A DNA stretch of 64,000 bases from contig CP154957.1 of NCBI GenBank assembly GCA_039621445.1, positions 42,000,011-42,064,010 on the forward strand. The letters are read 5' to 3'. Under the pieces are notes generated by a model that worked only from the letters and a program-made list of their open reading frames with translations, searched no databases and was not told where the DNA came from. Origin of the DNA: Euglena gracilis (taxonomy: Eukaryota > Euglenida > Euglenophyceae > Euglenales). Below are positions 19,714 to 28,634 of this stretch, piece after piece (positions within the stretch are counted from its first letter, which is position 1; each line of letters starts with the position of its first letter). The translations under genes were made by a program, and so were the position numbers.

Positions 19714-21294
19714 TTGCGACCGGATTTCCGGTACCAGGATTCACCTTCACCAGAAATTTCGCGATTCCGACAAGAATCCGGAAAGGATACGCTTGGCGCT
19801 CGAGCGTACCCGGGCCCGAATCCACGGAATACCACCGAGGGCCAACGGGTTTTTCAAAAAGACTTCAAGGGCACCATCACAATCGCGAATAAGGTGAAAC
19901 CCCAGTGGGATGGTGATCCAACCACATGGAGACAGTTTTTCCGGGACTGGGAGTACTACTGGGCATTGAAAGGGCCAACCCAGGACACAAACCCGGAGGT
20001 GATCAAGGTGGAATTCATCGATTGCCTCCCAAGGGATGAAAAGGAGCGCGCGCGACAACTCGTGATTTGCCACCGCGTTTCCTTTAAATACCTGGTGGAG
20101 CAATACGCTTCCACCAGTTCAAGTTTGGTCGCTAGGATTACCCTGGAGACCAAGTGGCGGCAATGCGCCCCACCCGATCGCAAGTGGAAGTCCATTGACC
20201 TTTGGTATGCCAAATGGTTGGGACTTGCCGCTGAAGTGGATGAACTCAGTGAAAAGCAAATGCGCGAACAGTTTGACGCTGTTCTCATGCATTTCACGCC
20301 TAGCCTCATCAAGGATATCCACCGTGAGGAGTTGGCGGGTAATGCAATGACTCTTTACCAACGCTGGAATTACGTTTCCAAGCAGTTGAAGCTATCACAG
20401 CTTCTTGGTCAGATTCAATCCGCGTATAACGCACACCCAACCGCTGGATTACCGGCTGGTTCGGTGAACGCATTGCAAAAATCACCGGTTTCACCCACTT
20501 CACCCACCACGGGATCGAAAACGCGATATCCGCGTTCTTCGGACCAAGCCACGGATAAATTGTGCTTTTTGTGCAACAAATCGGGACATATGTCTCGGGA
20601 ATGTCCTAATCCTGAAGCGCGTAAGCGTATTCAGAGTCTGCGAGGCTCGACCTCATCACGAGGTTCGGGTTCCTCCGCGTTTTCACGCCAATCGGGCAAT
20701 TCACGGTCATCGGGTCCCCGTTCCGGTGGTATTAGCCCCCGGATCCCATTCCGCGATGAGCGGAAACACGGTACCCCTCGGGGTAGGTCACCCGGTGCCC
20801 CTGCCAAGAAGCGTGATTCCTATCACGAGACATCTCGATCGCGTTCGCGAAGTGGATCGTCCTCTTCGCGATCCTCATCGGGAAAAACCCGATACACCGG
20901 TCATGGTCGACGGGATATCCGGTCACCACGACGGTTTGACGGGAAATCGGGAAACCGATCCCCCCGTTACCCAGAATCGCGACACAAATCGCGGTGTTCG
21001 CTTTGTGGATCGAGTGATCACCACTCATCCAAATGTCCGCGTGCTCGTTCTCCCCGCCCTGGCCAACGTCATCGCGGTATGAATCGCGGTGACAAGGGTC
21101 ACTCCTCCAACCGCCATAAAGTCGGTTTCAAGATATCTTGTTTGGAGGATGACACCCCGGGTTCGGGCAGGGAGGGGGATGGGACCACGGATACCGATTT
21201 CGACGAGGCCCGCATGGCGGTGCGCACGTTGAAATCCGTTTATACCTCTAAAAGGCCTATAGCCGGCTATTCGGCCGGTTCGGACCTGGAGTAG
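19714..21294 (+). CDS. gag: Ty3 gag, capsid and nucleocapsid with two zinc knuckles
   Basis: The 526-codon frame contains a retrotransposon capsid segment (WDGDPTTWRQFFRDWEYYW, then FIDCLPRDEKERARQLV). Two CCHC-type knuckles follow: CFLCNKSGHMSREC (near 20,560) and CSLCGSSDHHSSKC (near 20,997). Between and around them is an RS/RG-rich tail (SRSRSRSGSSSSRSSSGK), an RNA-binding composition more often seen in splicing factors than in Gag. The coding reading extends in the same frame upstream to about 19,615. It ends at TAG 21,292-21,294, before the protease. Confidence 0.85.
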   Translation: MRPDFRYQDSPSPEISRFRQESGKDTLGARAYPGPNPRNTTEGQRVFQKDFKGTITIANKVKPQWDGDPTTWRQFFRDWEYYWALKGPTQDTNPEVIKVEFIDCLPRDEKERARQLVICHRVSFKYLVEQYASTSSSLVARITLETKWRQCAPPDRKWKSIDLWYAKWLGLAAEVDELSEKQMREQFDAVLMHFTPSLIKDIHREELAGNAMTLYQRWNYVSKQLKLSQLLGQIQSAYNAHPTAGLPAGSVNALQKSPVSPTSPTTGSKTRYPRSSDQATDKLCFLCNKSGHMSRECPNPEARKRIQSLRGSTSSRGSGSSAFSRQSGNSRSSGPRSGGISPRIPFRDERKHGTPRGRSPGAPAKKRDSYHETSRSRSRSGSSSSRSSSGKTRYTGHGRRDIRSPRRFDGKSGNRSPRYPESRHKSRCSLCGSSDHHSSKCPRARSPRPGQRHRGMNRGDKGHSSNRHKVGFKISCLEDDTPGSGREGDGTTDTDFDEARMAVRTLKSVYTSKRPIAGYSAGSDLE

Positions 21295-21448
21295 GGGAGC
21301 CCGAGGTCCGAGGGCACGGCCCTCTGGGCTGATGAACAGATGGAGGTAGGACCTGATCAACCCCTGCCTCCCCTGCCCATCTGCCTTTCTGGTCGGTACC
21401 CGGAAAATTTTCGGGTCCCCCACCCCCCACGCCAACTTTCTGCTCGGA

Positions 21449-21720
21449 ATGTTGTGCAAAGTAGGAAAGGGTTCATGGGAAAGCTGGCAAGAAAACGTAT
21501 TTTCGCCAGACCCTTCACTTTGCTTACCCTCCATGGAACTTTTGGGCCAAGCGGAAATCAAAATCCAAAATTTTTGTGCAAAAGTCAAAATTCTCATTGA
21601 CACTGGTTGTCGCATTGCACTACTTTTTCGGTTCGGGTTGATACCAACCCCCCTCTTGGTGAAAGCCAAGAAGCCGATCAAAATTACGACGGCTGACAAC
21701 ACCCCCATGTGCGGTTGTGA
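21449..21720 (+). CDS. pol: Ty3 aspartic protease, N-terminal part
   Basis: Retropepsin-like: the active-site motif ILIDTGCRIALLF (DTG near 21,600) sits in a beta-strand context, then KPIKITTADNTPM. The enzyme would cleave Gag-Pol. Coding texture then moves to the next frame at about 21,720, where the C-terminal half continues. The frame difference from gag could reflect programmed frameshifting or decay; no clear slippery heptamer is visible. Confidence 0.8.
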
Positions 21721-23720
21721 CTTGGGATGCTTTTTTGGACATTGTCCTACCCCTCATCCCGAAGCACCACTCACAACCCCCCCAACCGCAAAATTTTCCG
21801 GATACCTGGGGATACGAATCCGGAATCCATGGTTCTGACGTAATTCTGGGATACCCCCTTTTACGTCAGCACCGGCTGGTAGTGGATTGCCACTCCCACG
21901 GTTTGCGCACATCACCATTCTCTTCATTGCCCCCCAAACCCTCATCACCTGTGGCGTCAACCGCGATAGCCACCAATTTTTCCACACCGTTTTCGAAAAA
22001 TTTTACCCCGTTACCAACCACACCAACCAACGTTTTCCACACCGGGTGTACCGAGAAAGTTCACCCCCTGCCCATTGACACACCAACTTCCGTTCCCCAT
22101 GAGGCAGGGCAAGCGAGTAGCGGTACCCCCCTCGTTCCACTGGGTTACAAGACGAAACCCCAAAGGCCTGAAGTGATCACGGTGTCGAGTAGTCGCCCAG
22201 CTGCACCAATACCCCGTTTTCCACCAGATGTATCGCTTTCAGATACATCTGTACACCCCCCAGCAGCTACAACAGCGCATCGCAACTTTTACACACACCC
22301 TCACCAGACCAACATGCGCGACCAGGACCACTACTCCGACACTTCCTTCCAATGTGTGCACTGTAGGAGAATATCCGCCCAGCCAGATTTCGATTGTGGA
22401 TGTCTAGTCCAATCACCAACACTAATCCCGATTTCGCGTAACCATACACTTGGTTGCGGATCGCAATGCGCGACCGTATATCAAGTGCTCCAACAACGAG
22501 GTATTGCCTTGTTGTTTGGGACCGCGAAATCCGTGTCACACACCTCCCCCACCTCCATCTGGCATGACATGGACTGGGTATGCACCCATCCAACCCATCA
22601 ACCCTCGGGAAGGCCCCTTGGGAGTGTGGATGACACACCCTTGACCTATGTTTGCGGATCCCTGAATTGCGTTACTGCTCTTCAACCCGCGAACCAGGTC
22701 GACACCTACGCGATGCGCGTATGGAACGCATTTAATTTTGGTCAATACCGTATTTTGGAGGAACGGTTCTCCAAAATCGCGGCTTTGGCTGAGTCCTTCG
22801 ATTTGTCGTTGGGAATTGATGCGTTTTCATCAAAAGCGCATGCGCGCTTGTCGCGATATTGGTCGCGACATACCAACGCATTTCTTAAATTCTGGGGTGA
22901 TACGGTGCTATGGATGCACCCTCCCCCAAAACTTATCCCGGATGTGGTGGAGAAAATCCTCCGCGATGAAGCGCGAGGAGCTCTCCTCATACCCGTCAAT
23001 CCGAATGCGGATTGGTTTCACCAATTATCCTATGTGTGTTTTCATTGGTGGGATTTACCCGCTGATGTACCACTATTTGAGGATTTTTGTGGTATATTAT
23101 TACCACCTGTTAAAGAAATCATTTTTCGCGTTTGCTTCTCCGACGCATTCGGAATATCCGATTTGCGTGTGCCAAGATACCTTGGTACCAATGGGGAGGC
23201 CACACCCTCAACGCAGATTTCTGCGGTCATTGAGAGTGCGGACCAACACCCCAAGTCTGCTGACTATTGTTCGCGAATTACTCGCGAATTCCATGGTGTA
23301 CTGGATAATCCAGTTTACGCCTGCGACATCGACCCCGCGATTCGCGGTCCGTTCGGTGTTTGCAAAATCGAGCTCAAGGATGGCACTAAACCCATGCACC
23401 GGAAATTTTTCTGTTGTTCGGGTGAACGCGAACAGGCTCTCAACGAGATGATGGAAAAGCTCATCCAGCGGAAGTGGATTATCCCTTCCACGAGCGAGTG
23501 GACAACACAAGCTTTTGTGGTGCCCAAACCCGCTGACCAGTCTGGCCAGAAGAAGTGGAGACTGGTGCTGGATTACCGGTACCTGAACTCCCAAACGGAG
23601 GATGACCCCTTCCCGTTACCGCTGATCGAAGATTTGATCACCAGACAATCGGATAACCGGTTGTGGTCAATCTTTGATCTGGAAGACGGTTTCCATCAGA
23701 TGCATTTGCATCCTGATTGA
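21717..23720 (+). CDS. pol: Ty3 pol: protease C-terminus, linker domain and RT N-terminal half
   Basis: The 667-codon frame starts in the protease (SDVILGYPLLRQHRLVVDC). It passes through a Pro/Thr/His linker and a Cys-rich patch (CVHCRRISAQPDFDCGC). Next is a domain reading DLSLGIDAFSSKAHARLSRY, then WMHPPPKLIPDVVEKILRDE and ALLIPVNPNADWFHQL. That pattern resembles the post-RNase H linker of DIRS elements. The RT fingers and palm follow (TSEWTTQAFVVPKP, WRLVLDYRYLNSQT, FDLEDGFHQMHLHP with the first catalytic Asp). A TGA at 23,718-23,720 stops the frame in mid-RT. Confidence 0.85.
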   Translation: MTWDAFLDIVLPLIPKHHSQPPQPQNFPDTWGYESGIHGSDVILGYPLLRQHRLVVDCHSHGLRTSPFSSLPPKPSSPVASTAIATNFSTPFSKNFTPLPTTPTNVFHTGCTEKVHPLPIDTPTSVPHEAGQASSGTPLVPLGYKTKPQRPEVITVSSSRPAAPIPRFPPDVSLSDTSVHPPAATTAHRNFYTHPHQTNMRDQDHYSDTSFQCVHCRRISAQPDFDCGCLVQSPTLIPISRNHTLGCGSQCATVYQVLQQRGIALLFGTAKSVSHTSPTSIWHDMDWVCTHPTHQPSGRPLGSVDDTPLTYVCGSLNCVTALQPANQVDTYAMRVWNAFNFGQYRILEERFSKIAALAESFDLSLGIDAFSSKAHARLSRYWSRHTNAFLKFWGDTVLWMHPPPKLIPDVVEKILRDEARGALLIPVNPNADWFHQLSYVCFHWWDLPADVPLFEDFCGILLPPVKEIIFRVCFSDAFGISDLRVPRYLGTNGEATPSTQISAVIESADQHPKSADYCSRITREFHGVLDNPVYACDIDPAIRGPFGVCKIELKDGTKPMHRKFFCCSGEREQALNEMMEKLIQRKWIIPSTSEWTTQAFVVPKPADQSGQKKWRLVLDYRYLNSQTEDDPFPLPLIEDLITRQSDNRLWSIFDLEDGFHQMHLHPD

Positions 23721-23981
23721 CAACCGTACACGGCATTCGTGACATCCAAGGGTGTGTACCAATGGACGGTGCTCCCCATGGGTGTTAAGAATGGCCCAGC
23801 CATGTTTCAACGCATGATCCAGTGGGTTTTGCGCGATTTACCGTTTGCTCTGGTGTACATCAATGATGTACTGGTGGGAACCCAACCGCCATCCGCGAAT
23901 CGGGCGAGGATATCCTCGACCCGCATTATCGCGATGTGCGCGCGGTATTATCCGCGTTCCAAAAGCATGTGCTTTTTGTGA
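23721..23981 (+). pseudogene. pol: Ty3 RT palm with altered active site (YIND)
   Basis: The same frame resumes after the TGA: YTAFVTSKGVYQWTVLPMG, then NGPAMFQRMIQWVL and VYINDVLVGT. The position of the catalytic Asp pair reads Tyr-Ile-Asn-Asp instead of Tyr-x-Asp-Asp; the first Asp coordinates the catalytic metal, so this copy should not polymerise. The frame then shifts near 23,930 into that of the RNase H-integrase segment. Confidence 0.82.
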
Positions 23982-26254
23982 AGGGTTCCAAAATGCACCT
24001 GTTTCGCAAAATTATTAAGTTTTGCGGACACATCCTGAGCAACGGGCAGCGTAAAGCCGCACCCAGTAAGATGGAGGCCATTAAGAAATGGACTCCTGAG
24101 GTAATTAAGACCTTAACGCATTTAAAGGGATTTTTGGGATTAGCCCAATACTACGCGGTTTACATGAAAGATTTCGCGAAAATCGCGGTACCCCTAACCC
24201 GACAACTCAAAAATCGGACCCCCGATAACGCAAAAGTCATTTGGGATGACCAAATGCGCGAGGCCTTGAATAAAATCAAGGACTTGCTACTCGAGAACGT
24301 GGTTCTCGATATCGCGGATCCATATAAACCGTATGTCCTGGAGGTCGACAGCAGCGATTACGCTGTTGGCGGAGTTCTTAGCCAGCATAATGCGGCGAAT
24401 GAACTCCGACCTGTGGCTTTCTTCAGCAGGAAGCTACAGGGCGACAACGGGAAAGGACAGGTTAAATGGAGCATTCGCGAAAAGGAGACATATGCCATTG
24501 TGCTAATTCTCCAGAAATTCCGCAGCTGGATAGCCAGCAGCCTGGTCCAGATACTGGTGTTGACGGATCACGAGAGCCTTCAACACTGGTATACCGAGGA
24601 CCTGAACAGGACCATGTCATCAGTTGGCAGAACATGCCGATGGCATGAGTTCTTGAGCCAGTTTAACCTGGTGGTAGTTTATACCCCAGGTCACACGCAA
24701 AAAGTTGCGGATCCTCTCAGCCGAGCCCCCTGGTATTATCCTGGGAACCCGGATGAGGGTGATGCGACTTTTCATGGCAGCCATGAGGCTGACCAGTTCG
24801 CACGTCGATCCGACGCTGCGGACAACATGCTCGATTCACTACCGGTTTCCCGGGTGTATCGCAGCATCGCCATTTCACCATTGCGTGGAAGGCGCCGGCG
24901 TGGACGCACTGCCGGACCCCGTCGCATTACGCGTATTGAAACTCCTACCCCCCTTTTTTTCCGCGAATGGGATTATTCGCGTGACCCTATATATAGTACC
25001 ATTGTGAATAGACTTCGTAATGGTGAATCCATAGAGAATTACTCTCTATCACCATTGCGGCTTATTTTCCGGAATGATTCTGGTTATAAATATTGTATAC
25101 CCCAAGACCTGGTTGATGATGTGATTTTGAGCTATCACAACCATGGTCACCCTGGGGCCCCCAAACTTCTTTCACTAGTGGGTCGCAGATATTGCACAAC
25201 CCTGAGTGAAAAAGATTTATATTCGCGCTGTTTGCGAATTTCGCAACGGTGCCAAATTTGCCAGGCTGTGAAACCGCGCAGAGGTACCCCCCCTGGTACG
25301 ATGGACTTTTTCCCCGTACCACCTGACATTTTTACGTCCCTCTGCATGGATTTTCTCGAACTTGAACCTTGCAAAGGATCAGATGACAAAATTTACGATT
25401 ACGTTTTTCTTGTCGTCTGTCGGCTGAGTGGGTACATAGTAGCCATTCCATGCCGGAAAGCAGGGTTGACAGCCCAAATTTTGGCATCCATATTCCTGGA
25501 GAAATGTATCTGCTTAATGGGTTTACCGAACGAAATCGTGAGTGATCAAGATCACTTGATCTCTTCGCGGTTTTTCACAACTTTGTGCGGTTTACTCGGC
25601 ATTGAGCAGCATTTTTCCATTATATACCGCCCGAAAGGCAATGGTAGAGCCGAGGCAGCCGTGAAATCCGTTGTCAATATGCTTCGCCTTTCACTGGCTG
25701 ACTCGGGTAAGAATTGGTTATCCGTTCTTCATTGGTGTTTATTTTACATCAATACATTGCCAGGGTTGGTACTACCACACTCACCGTACAAAATTGTTTT
25801 CGGACGAGACCCTCCGGCCATAGGGGATATCCCCTCGGAGAGACCCGCCCGAAGTAGCGTCAGCTGTGAAACGTGGTTTGTTGCAGAAGTGGAATCACTA
25901 TGCTCTGCAGTCCAATCACGTATCACAGAAATTCATTCCAACAAACGAAAATCGTTTCTACAGAACTTCAACGCACCTGTGTATAGTCCAGGTGACCGCG
26001 TGTGGGTACGGAATAACCGCACCCGCATGCAATCTTCCAAGCTAGATCCTCTTTGGCTCGGCCCATGCGAAATTTTGGAGAGGATAGGTAGTAGCGGGCG
26101 ATATAAAGTTGCCTTGCCCAACGGGATTGAGGACGTCCATATGGACGACTTCAAACCGTACCTAAGCCCCCAGACGGAAAAGCTATCCCCTGCCTATATT
26201 TCAAGCCCCGTTCCAGATAACCTGAAACGGACGACTTTGTGGTCGATAAGATAA
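23936..26254 (+). CDS. pol: Ty3 pol: RT thumb, RNase H and integrase
   Basis: The 772-codon frame has RT connection motifs (FLGLAQYYAVYMKDFAKIAV), RNase H with its acidic residues (LEVDSSDYAVGGVLSQ, EKETYAIV, LTDHESLQHW) and VVYTPGHTQKVADPLSR. Integrase follows: an HHCC zinc domain (YHNHGHPGAPKL ... CQICQAVKP), the DDE core (MDFLE, IVSDQDHL, RPKGNGRAEAAVKSV) and a GPF/Y-type module (LDPLWLGPCEILERIG). RNase H and integrase catalytic residues are intact. The frame ends at 26,254, just inside the chromodomain, which continues in another frame. Confidence 0.92.
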   Translation: MRAVLSAFQKHVLFVKGSKMHLFRKIIKFCGHILSNGQRKAAPSKMEAIKKWTPEVIKTLTHLKGFLGLAQYYAVYMKDFAKIAVPLTRQLKNRTPDNAKVIWDDQMREALNKIKDLLLENVVLDIADPYKPYVLEVDSSDYAVGGVLSQHNAANELRPVAFFSRKLQGDNGKGQVKWSIREKETYAIVLILQKFRSWIASSLVQILVLTDHESLQHWYTEDLNRTMSSVGRTCRWHEFLSQFNLVVVYTPGHTQKVADPLSRAPWYYPGNPDEGDATFHGSHEADQFARRSDAADNMLDSLPVSRVYRSIAISPLRGRRRRGRTAGPRRITRIETPTPLFFREWDYSRDPIYSTIVNRLRNGESIENYSLSPLRLIFRNDSGYKYCIPQDLVDDVILSYHNHGHPGAPKLLSLVGRRYCTTLSEKDLYSRCLRISQRCQICQAVKPRRGTPPGTMDFFPVPPDIFTSLCMDFLELEPCKGSDDKIYDYVFLVVCRLSGYIVAIPCRKAGLTAQILASIFLEKCICLMGLPNEIVSDQDHLISSRFFTTLCGLLGIEQHFSIIYRPKGNGRAEAAVKSVVNMLRLSLADSGKNWLSVLHWCLFYINTLPGLVLPHSPYKIVFGRDPPAIGDIPSERPARSSVSCETWFVAEVESLCSAVQSRITEIHSNKRKSFLQNFNAPVYSPGDRVWVRNNRTRMQSSKLDPLWLGPCEILERIGSSGRYKVALPNGIEDVHMDDFKPYLSPQTEKLSPAYISSPVPDNLKRTTLWSIR

Positions 26255-26424
26255 TTGACCACAAGGTCGACAGGGGTGTGCACTACTGGAAATTTCGCTG
26301 GAAAGGGTATGGGCCAGAGGAGGACACTTGGGAGCCAGCATCAAGTTTTGTTGGATATATCCAGCAGGATTGGAAGCTGTGGAACAAGCGCAACAACACA
26401 GACATAAACATAAACACTTTCTGA
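26226..26424 (+). CDS. pol: Ty3 integrase C-terminal chromodomain
   Basis: Read in frame 1, this segment gives DDFVVDKIIDHKVDRGVHYW, then KFRWKGYGPEEDTWEPASSF. It has the chromodomain aromatic cage positions (Y/W-W-Y), the W-K-G-Y turn and the T-W-E-P signature. In chromoviruses it directs integration to chromatin carrying particular histone marks. A single frameshift separates it from integrase; the stop is at 26,422-26,424. Confidence 0.9.
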
Positions 26425-26621
26425 GACGATTTCGTTTTGGAGAATGCGTGTGTTTTATGTGAATATTTCGCGTTTATACCCCCCCCTGCACTTCCTTCTT
26501 TCTCTAACTTTCTCACAGAGTTTTTTGATTAAGATAGAAGCCTTGCTTTTTCGGTGTAACAGCACTCAAAGCGACTGACAACAAGGTTACCCTTAGTTGT
26601 CGTCGTCGTTCGGGTAGCATC

Positions 26622-27800
26622 ATGCTGCCTGGGCGCGGACGTGGACCAGGCCCACCATGGCCGCAGCCTTCTGGCGCGCCATACCCCCAGTACCCTCAGT
26701 ATGCTGAGGCCCCGATTCCGGGTGCCCCGCATGCTGAGAGGGTTTCAGCCCCGGTATTCGCCGCGGCTACCAGCAGCCGGTCCGCATATGCGGTACCAGA
26801 TCCATCTGCCGTCCAGCAGCCGGCACCTGAGCCACCAGCGCAGCGCAGATCGCGCTTGCCCCCGTATGCGGGAGAGATGATCTTCCGCACTACGGAGACG
26901 TTGGAGCGGGCGACGCGTATGTGCGCACACCCCCCAACGGAGCCCTTTATGCAAGCCCTTTGGGATGCATACTGTGCTCAGTTGTTGGTGGTAGCCAACA
27001 CGCCTGTGGCTCAGTGGTGTCCCTGCGGTCAAGCCCTGATGACGGGGAGACGGTACTTCTCGTCCGCAGCCGATTCCGGCTTCGAACCCGGCGAGACAAT
27101 GATGGACCTTGCCGTGTATGTGCCGCCCATGCTGCAAACGCAGACGCCGGTGGGATCCCACACCGTGCATATGCGTGAGCACGCGCCCCCACCGGTAGGT
27201 GAGGCTGTGCATGTCCCACCTGGGATGACGAGAATTTTTGCTCGCCTGCCCTCGCCGCAGCGAATGCCGCCGCGCGAGCCGCCAGCGGAGCAATTTGTCT
27301 CGCGGTACGCGACGCACGCGGATTACCCGCGCGGCGCACGCGTGCTCCCAGCCGGACAGTCGGACGTGCCACCTGAGGCATACGTCCAACACATGGTCAT
27401 GCACTGGATGCCTCAGGCATCATCCGTCGCCCCTGTCCCTGGCGTTGAGCCACGGAGGCAGGCGGAGCCCATAGTGGTGGAGGATGAACCTCCCCGCCGT
27501 GAGGCAGCCCGACCGCCTAGTGCAGCTCCTTTCCAGACTGGGGATATCCCCCGTCGGCAGGAGACTCCCTACTACCACATGGCACCTCCGGGAACCGAGC
27601 AGGATGAGCTTGCTCGACACTTCCTGCAGGAGCCAGTATTCGCGTCTGAAGAACACCGGACGAGGTATTACTCCTCTCTGGCTGCCCTTCAGGGCCGTGG
27701 ATACACCCCATACCATCCGTACCAGCCGCAGCTGCGGGTGGCAACCCCGGTATTACCCGGTGAGTCCCGGCAGGTGTGGCAGTATTACCTGCCCCCCTGA
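26622..27800 (+). CDS. giant-element accessory ORF A, Pro-rich protein of unknown function
   Basis: A 392-codon frame from a genuine ATG, starting 197 bp after the chromodomain stop. The first 85 residues are Pro/Ala/Gly/Tyr-rich. The middle has a compact, possibly folded segment (MIFRTTETLERATRMCAHPP, then QWCPCGQALMTGRRYF). The rest alternates Pro/Arg-rich linker with HFLQEPVFASEEHRTRYYSS. No recognised domain, signal peptide or membrane span, so it is not an obvious env gene. It ends in a run of six C followed by TGA, and the coding texture continues in the next frame (ORF B). Its position between LTRs makes it part of the element. Confidence 0.7.
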   Translation: MLPGRGRGPGPPWPQPSGAPYPQYPQYAEAPIPGAPHAERVSAPVFAAATSSRSAYAVPDPSAVQQPAPEPPAQRRSRLPPYAGEMIFRTTETLERATRMCAHPPTEPFMQALWDAYCAQLLVVANTPVAQWCPCGQALMTGRRYFSSAADSGFEPGETMMDLAVYVPPMLQTQTPVGSHTVHMREHAPPPVGEAVHVPPGMTRIFARLPSPQRMPPREPPAEQFVSRYATHADYPRGARVLPAGQSDVPPEAYVQHMVMHWMPQASSVAPVPGVEPRRQAEPIVVEDEPPRREAARPPSAAPFQTGDIPRRQETPYYHMAPPGTEQDELARHFLQEPVFASEEHRTRYYSSLAALQGRGYTPYHPYQPQLRVATPVLPGESRQVWQYYLPP

Positions 27801-28634
27801 AGCGCGACAGGAATACGGAGAACCTTACCCCACAGCCCAGGCGACCCAGCCCACGGGACGCGGAAGGCGATGTTGCGATGCAGGTGGATGCCAGCCAGGA
27901 TACCCTGGCTGGACGACCACCGGCAGAGGCACAGGTGGCGATGAGCCGTCCTGTTGCCGTAATGCCACCGCCGATCCCTCCGGTATGGAAGGAGCCGCGA
28001 CCCCCTGGGTCGAAGCCAAGCCCACGCCAGGCTCCTAGCAAGCACCCAGCCACGCCATCACGGCGACGTGCAGCGGAGCGGCCAGGTCCCTCCCCAGAAA
28101 TGGAATGGGAAGGAACCGAACCGACTCCTGCGGCACCGAGCGCCCGACCCTCTGGCATTCGCCAGACGGGAAAGGAGACAGGCAAGGCCGAGGGCAAAGG
28201 CAAGGGAGAAGGCAAAGGCGTGGCCGGCAAATGGAAGGGTGAGGGTAAAGGTAAGGGCACAGGACGCGAGGAGGAGGAGGAAACAGCAGAAGTCCCCTCG
28301 GACTTTGAGCATATGCTCAGGTTCAAGGAGGAGCTGGACGACGAAGGTTGGGACATGCAGAATGGATACCATACTGCAGGAAACCGACCCGTCACCCCTC
28401 CGGAAGCAGTCATCCAAGTGGTATTACGCCACACCCAGAACAGAGTCGGACAATTCCATTACGGAATTGATTTGTATGCCTTCGAAGGTGAAGGTGGACA
28501 ACCCTTGCTGGATGCCCAGCCGGGTTTTTGGGAACTCTGGTTTTGGCTAGGATACCCCTGCCAGAACTGGGGTCTCTTCAGCGATTCCACTGGTCGCAGT
28601 TACCTTTCGAAGGTGGACCCAGCGAGCCAGCCGT
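27789..28634 (+). CDS. giant-element accessory ORF B, Lys/Gly linker and aromatic domain
   Basis: No ATG lies at the frame opening; the reading follows ORF A after a shift at the C6 run. A basic Pro-rich part leads to a Lys/Gly/Glu block (KGKGEGKGVAGKWKGEGKGK, then acidic EEEEETAEV). Then comes an aromatic domain: DFEHMLRFKEELDD, IDLYAFEGEGGQPLLDAQPG, FWELWFWLGYPCQNWGLFSD. The same order (Lys/Gly block, acidic stretch, helix, YAFEG, aromatic WFW-GYP-QN) recurs in a diverged fragment at 56,942-57,660. That recurrence supports real protein coding. Function unknown. Confidence 0.72.
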
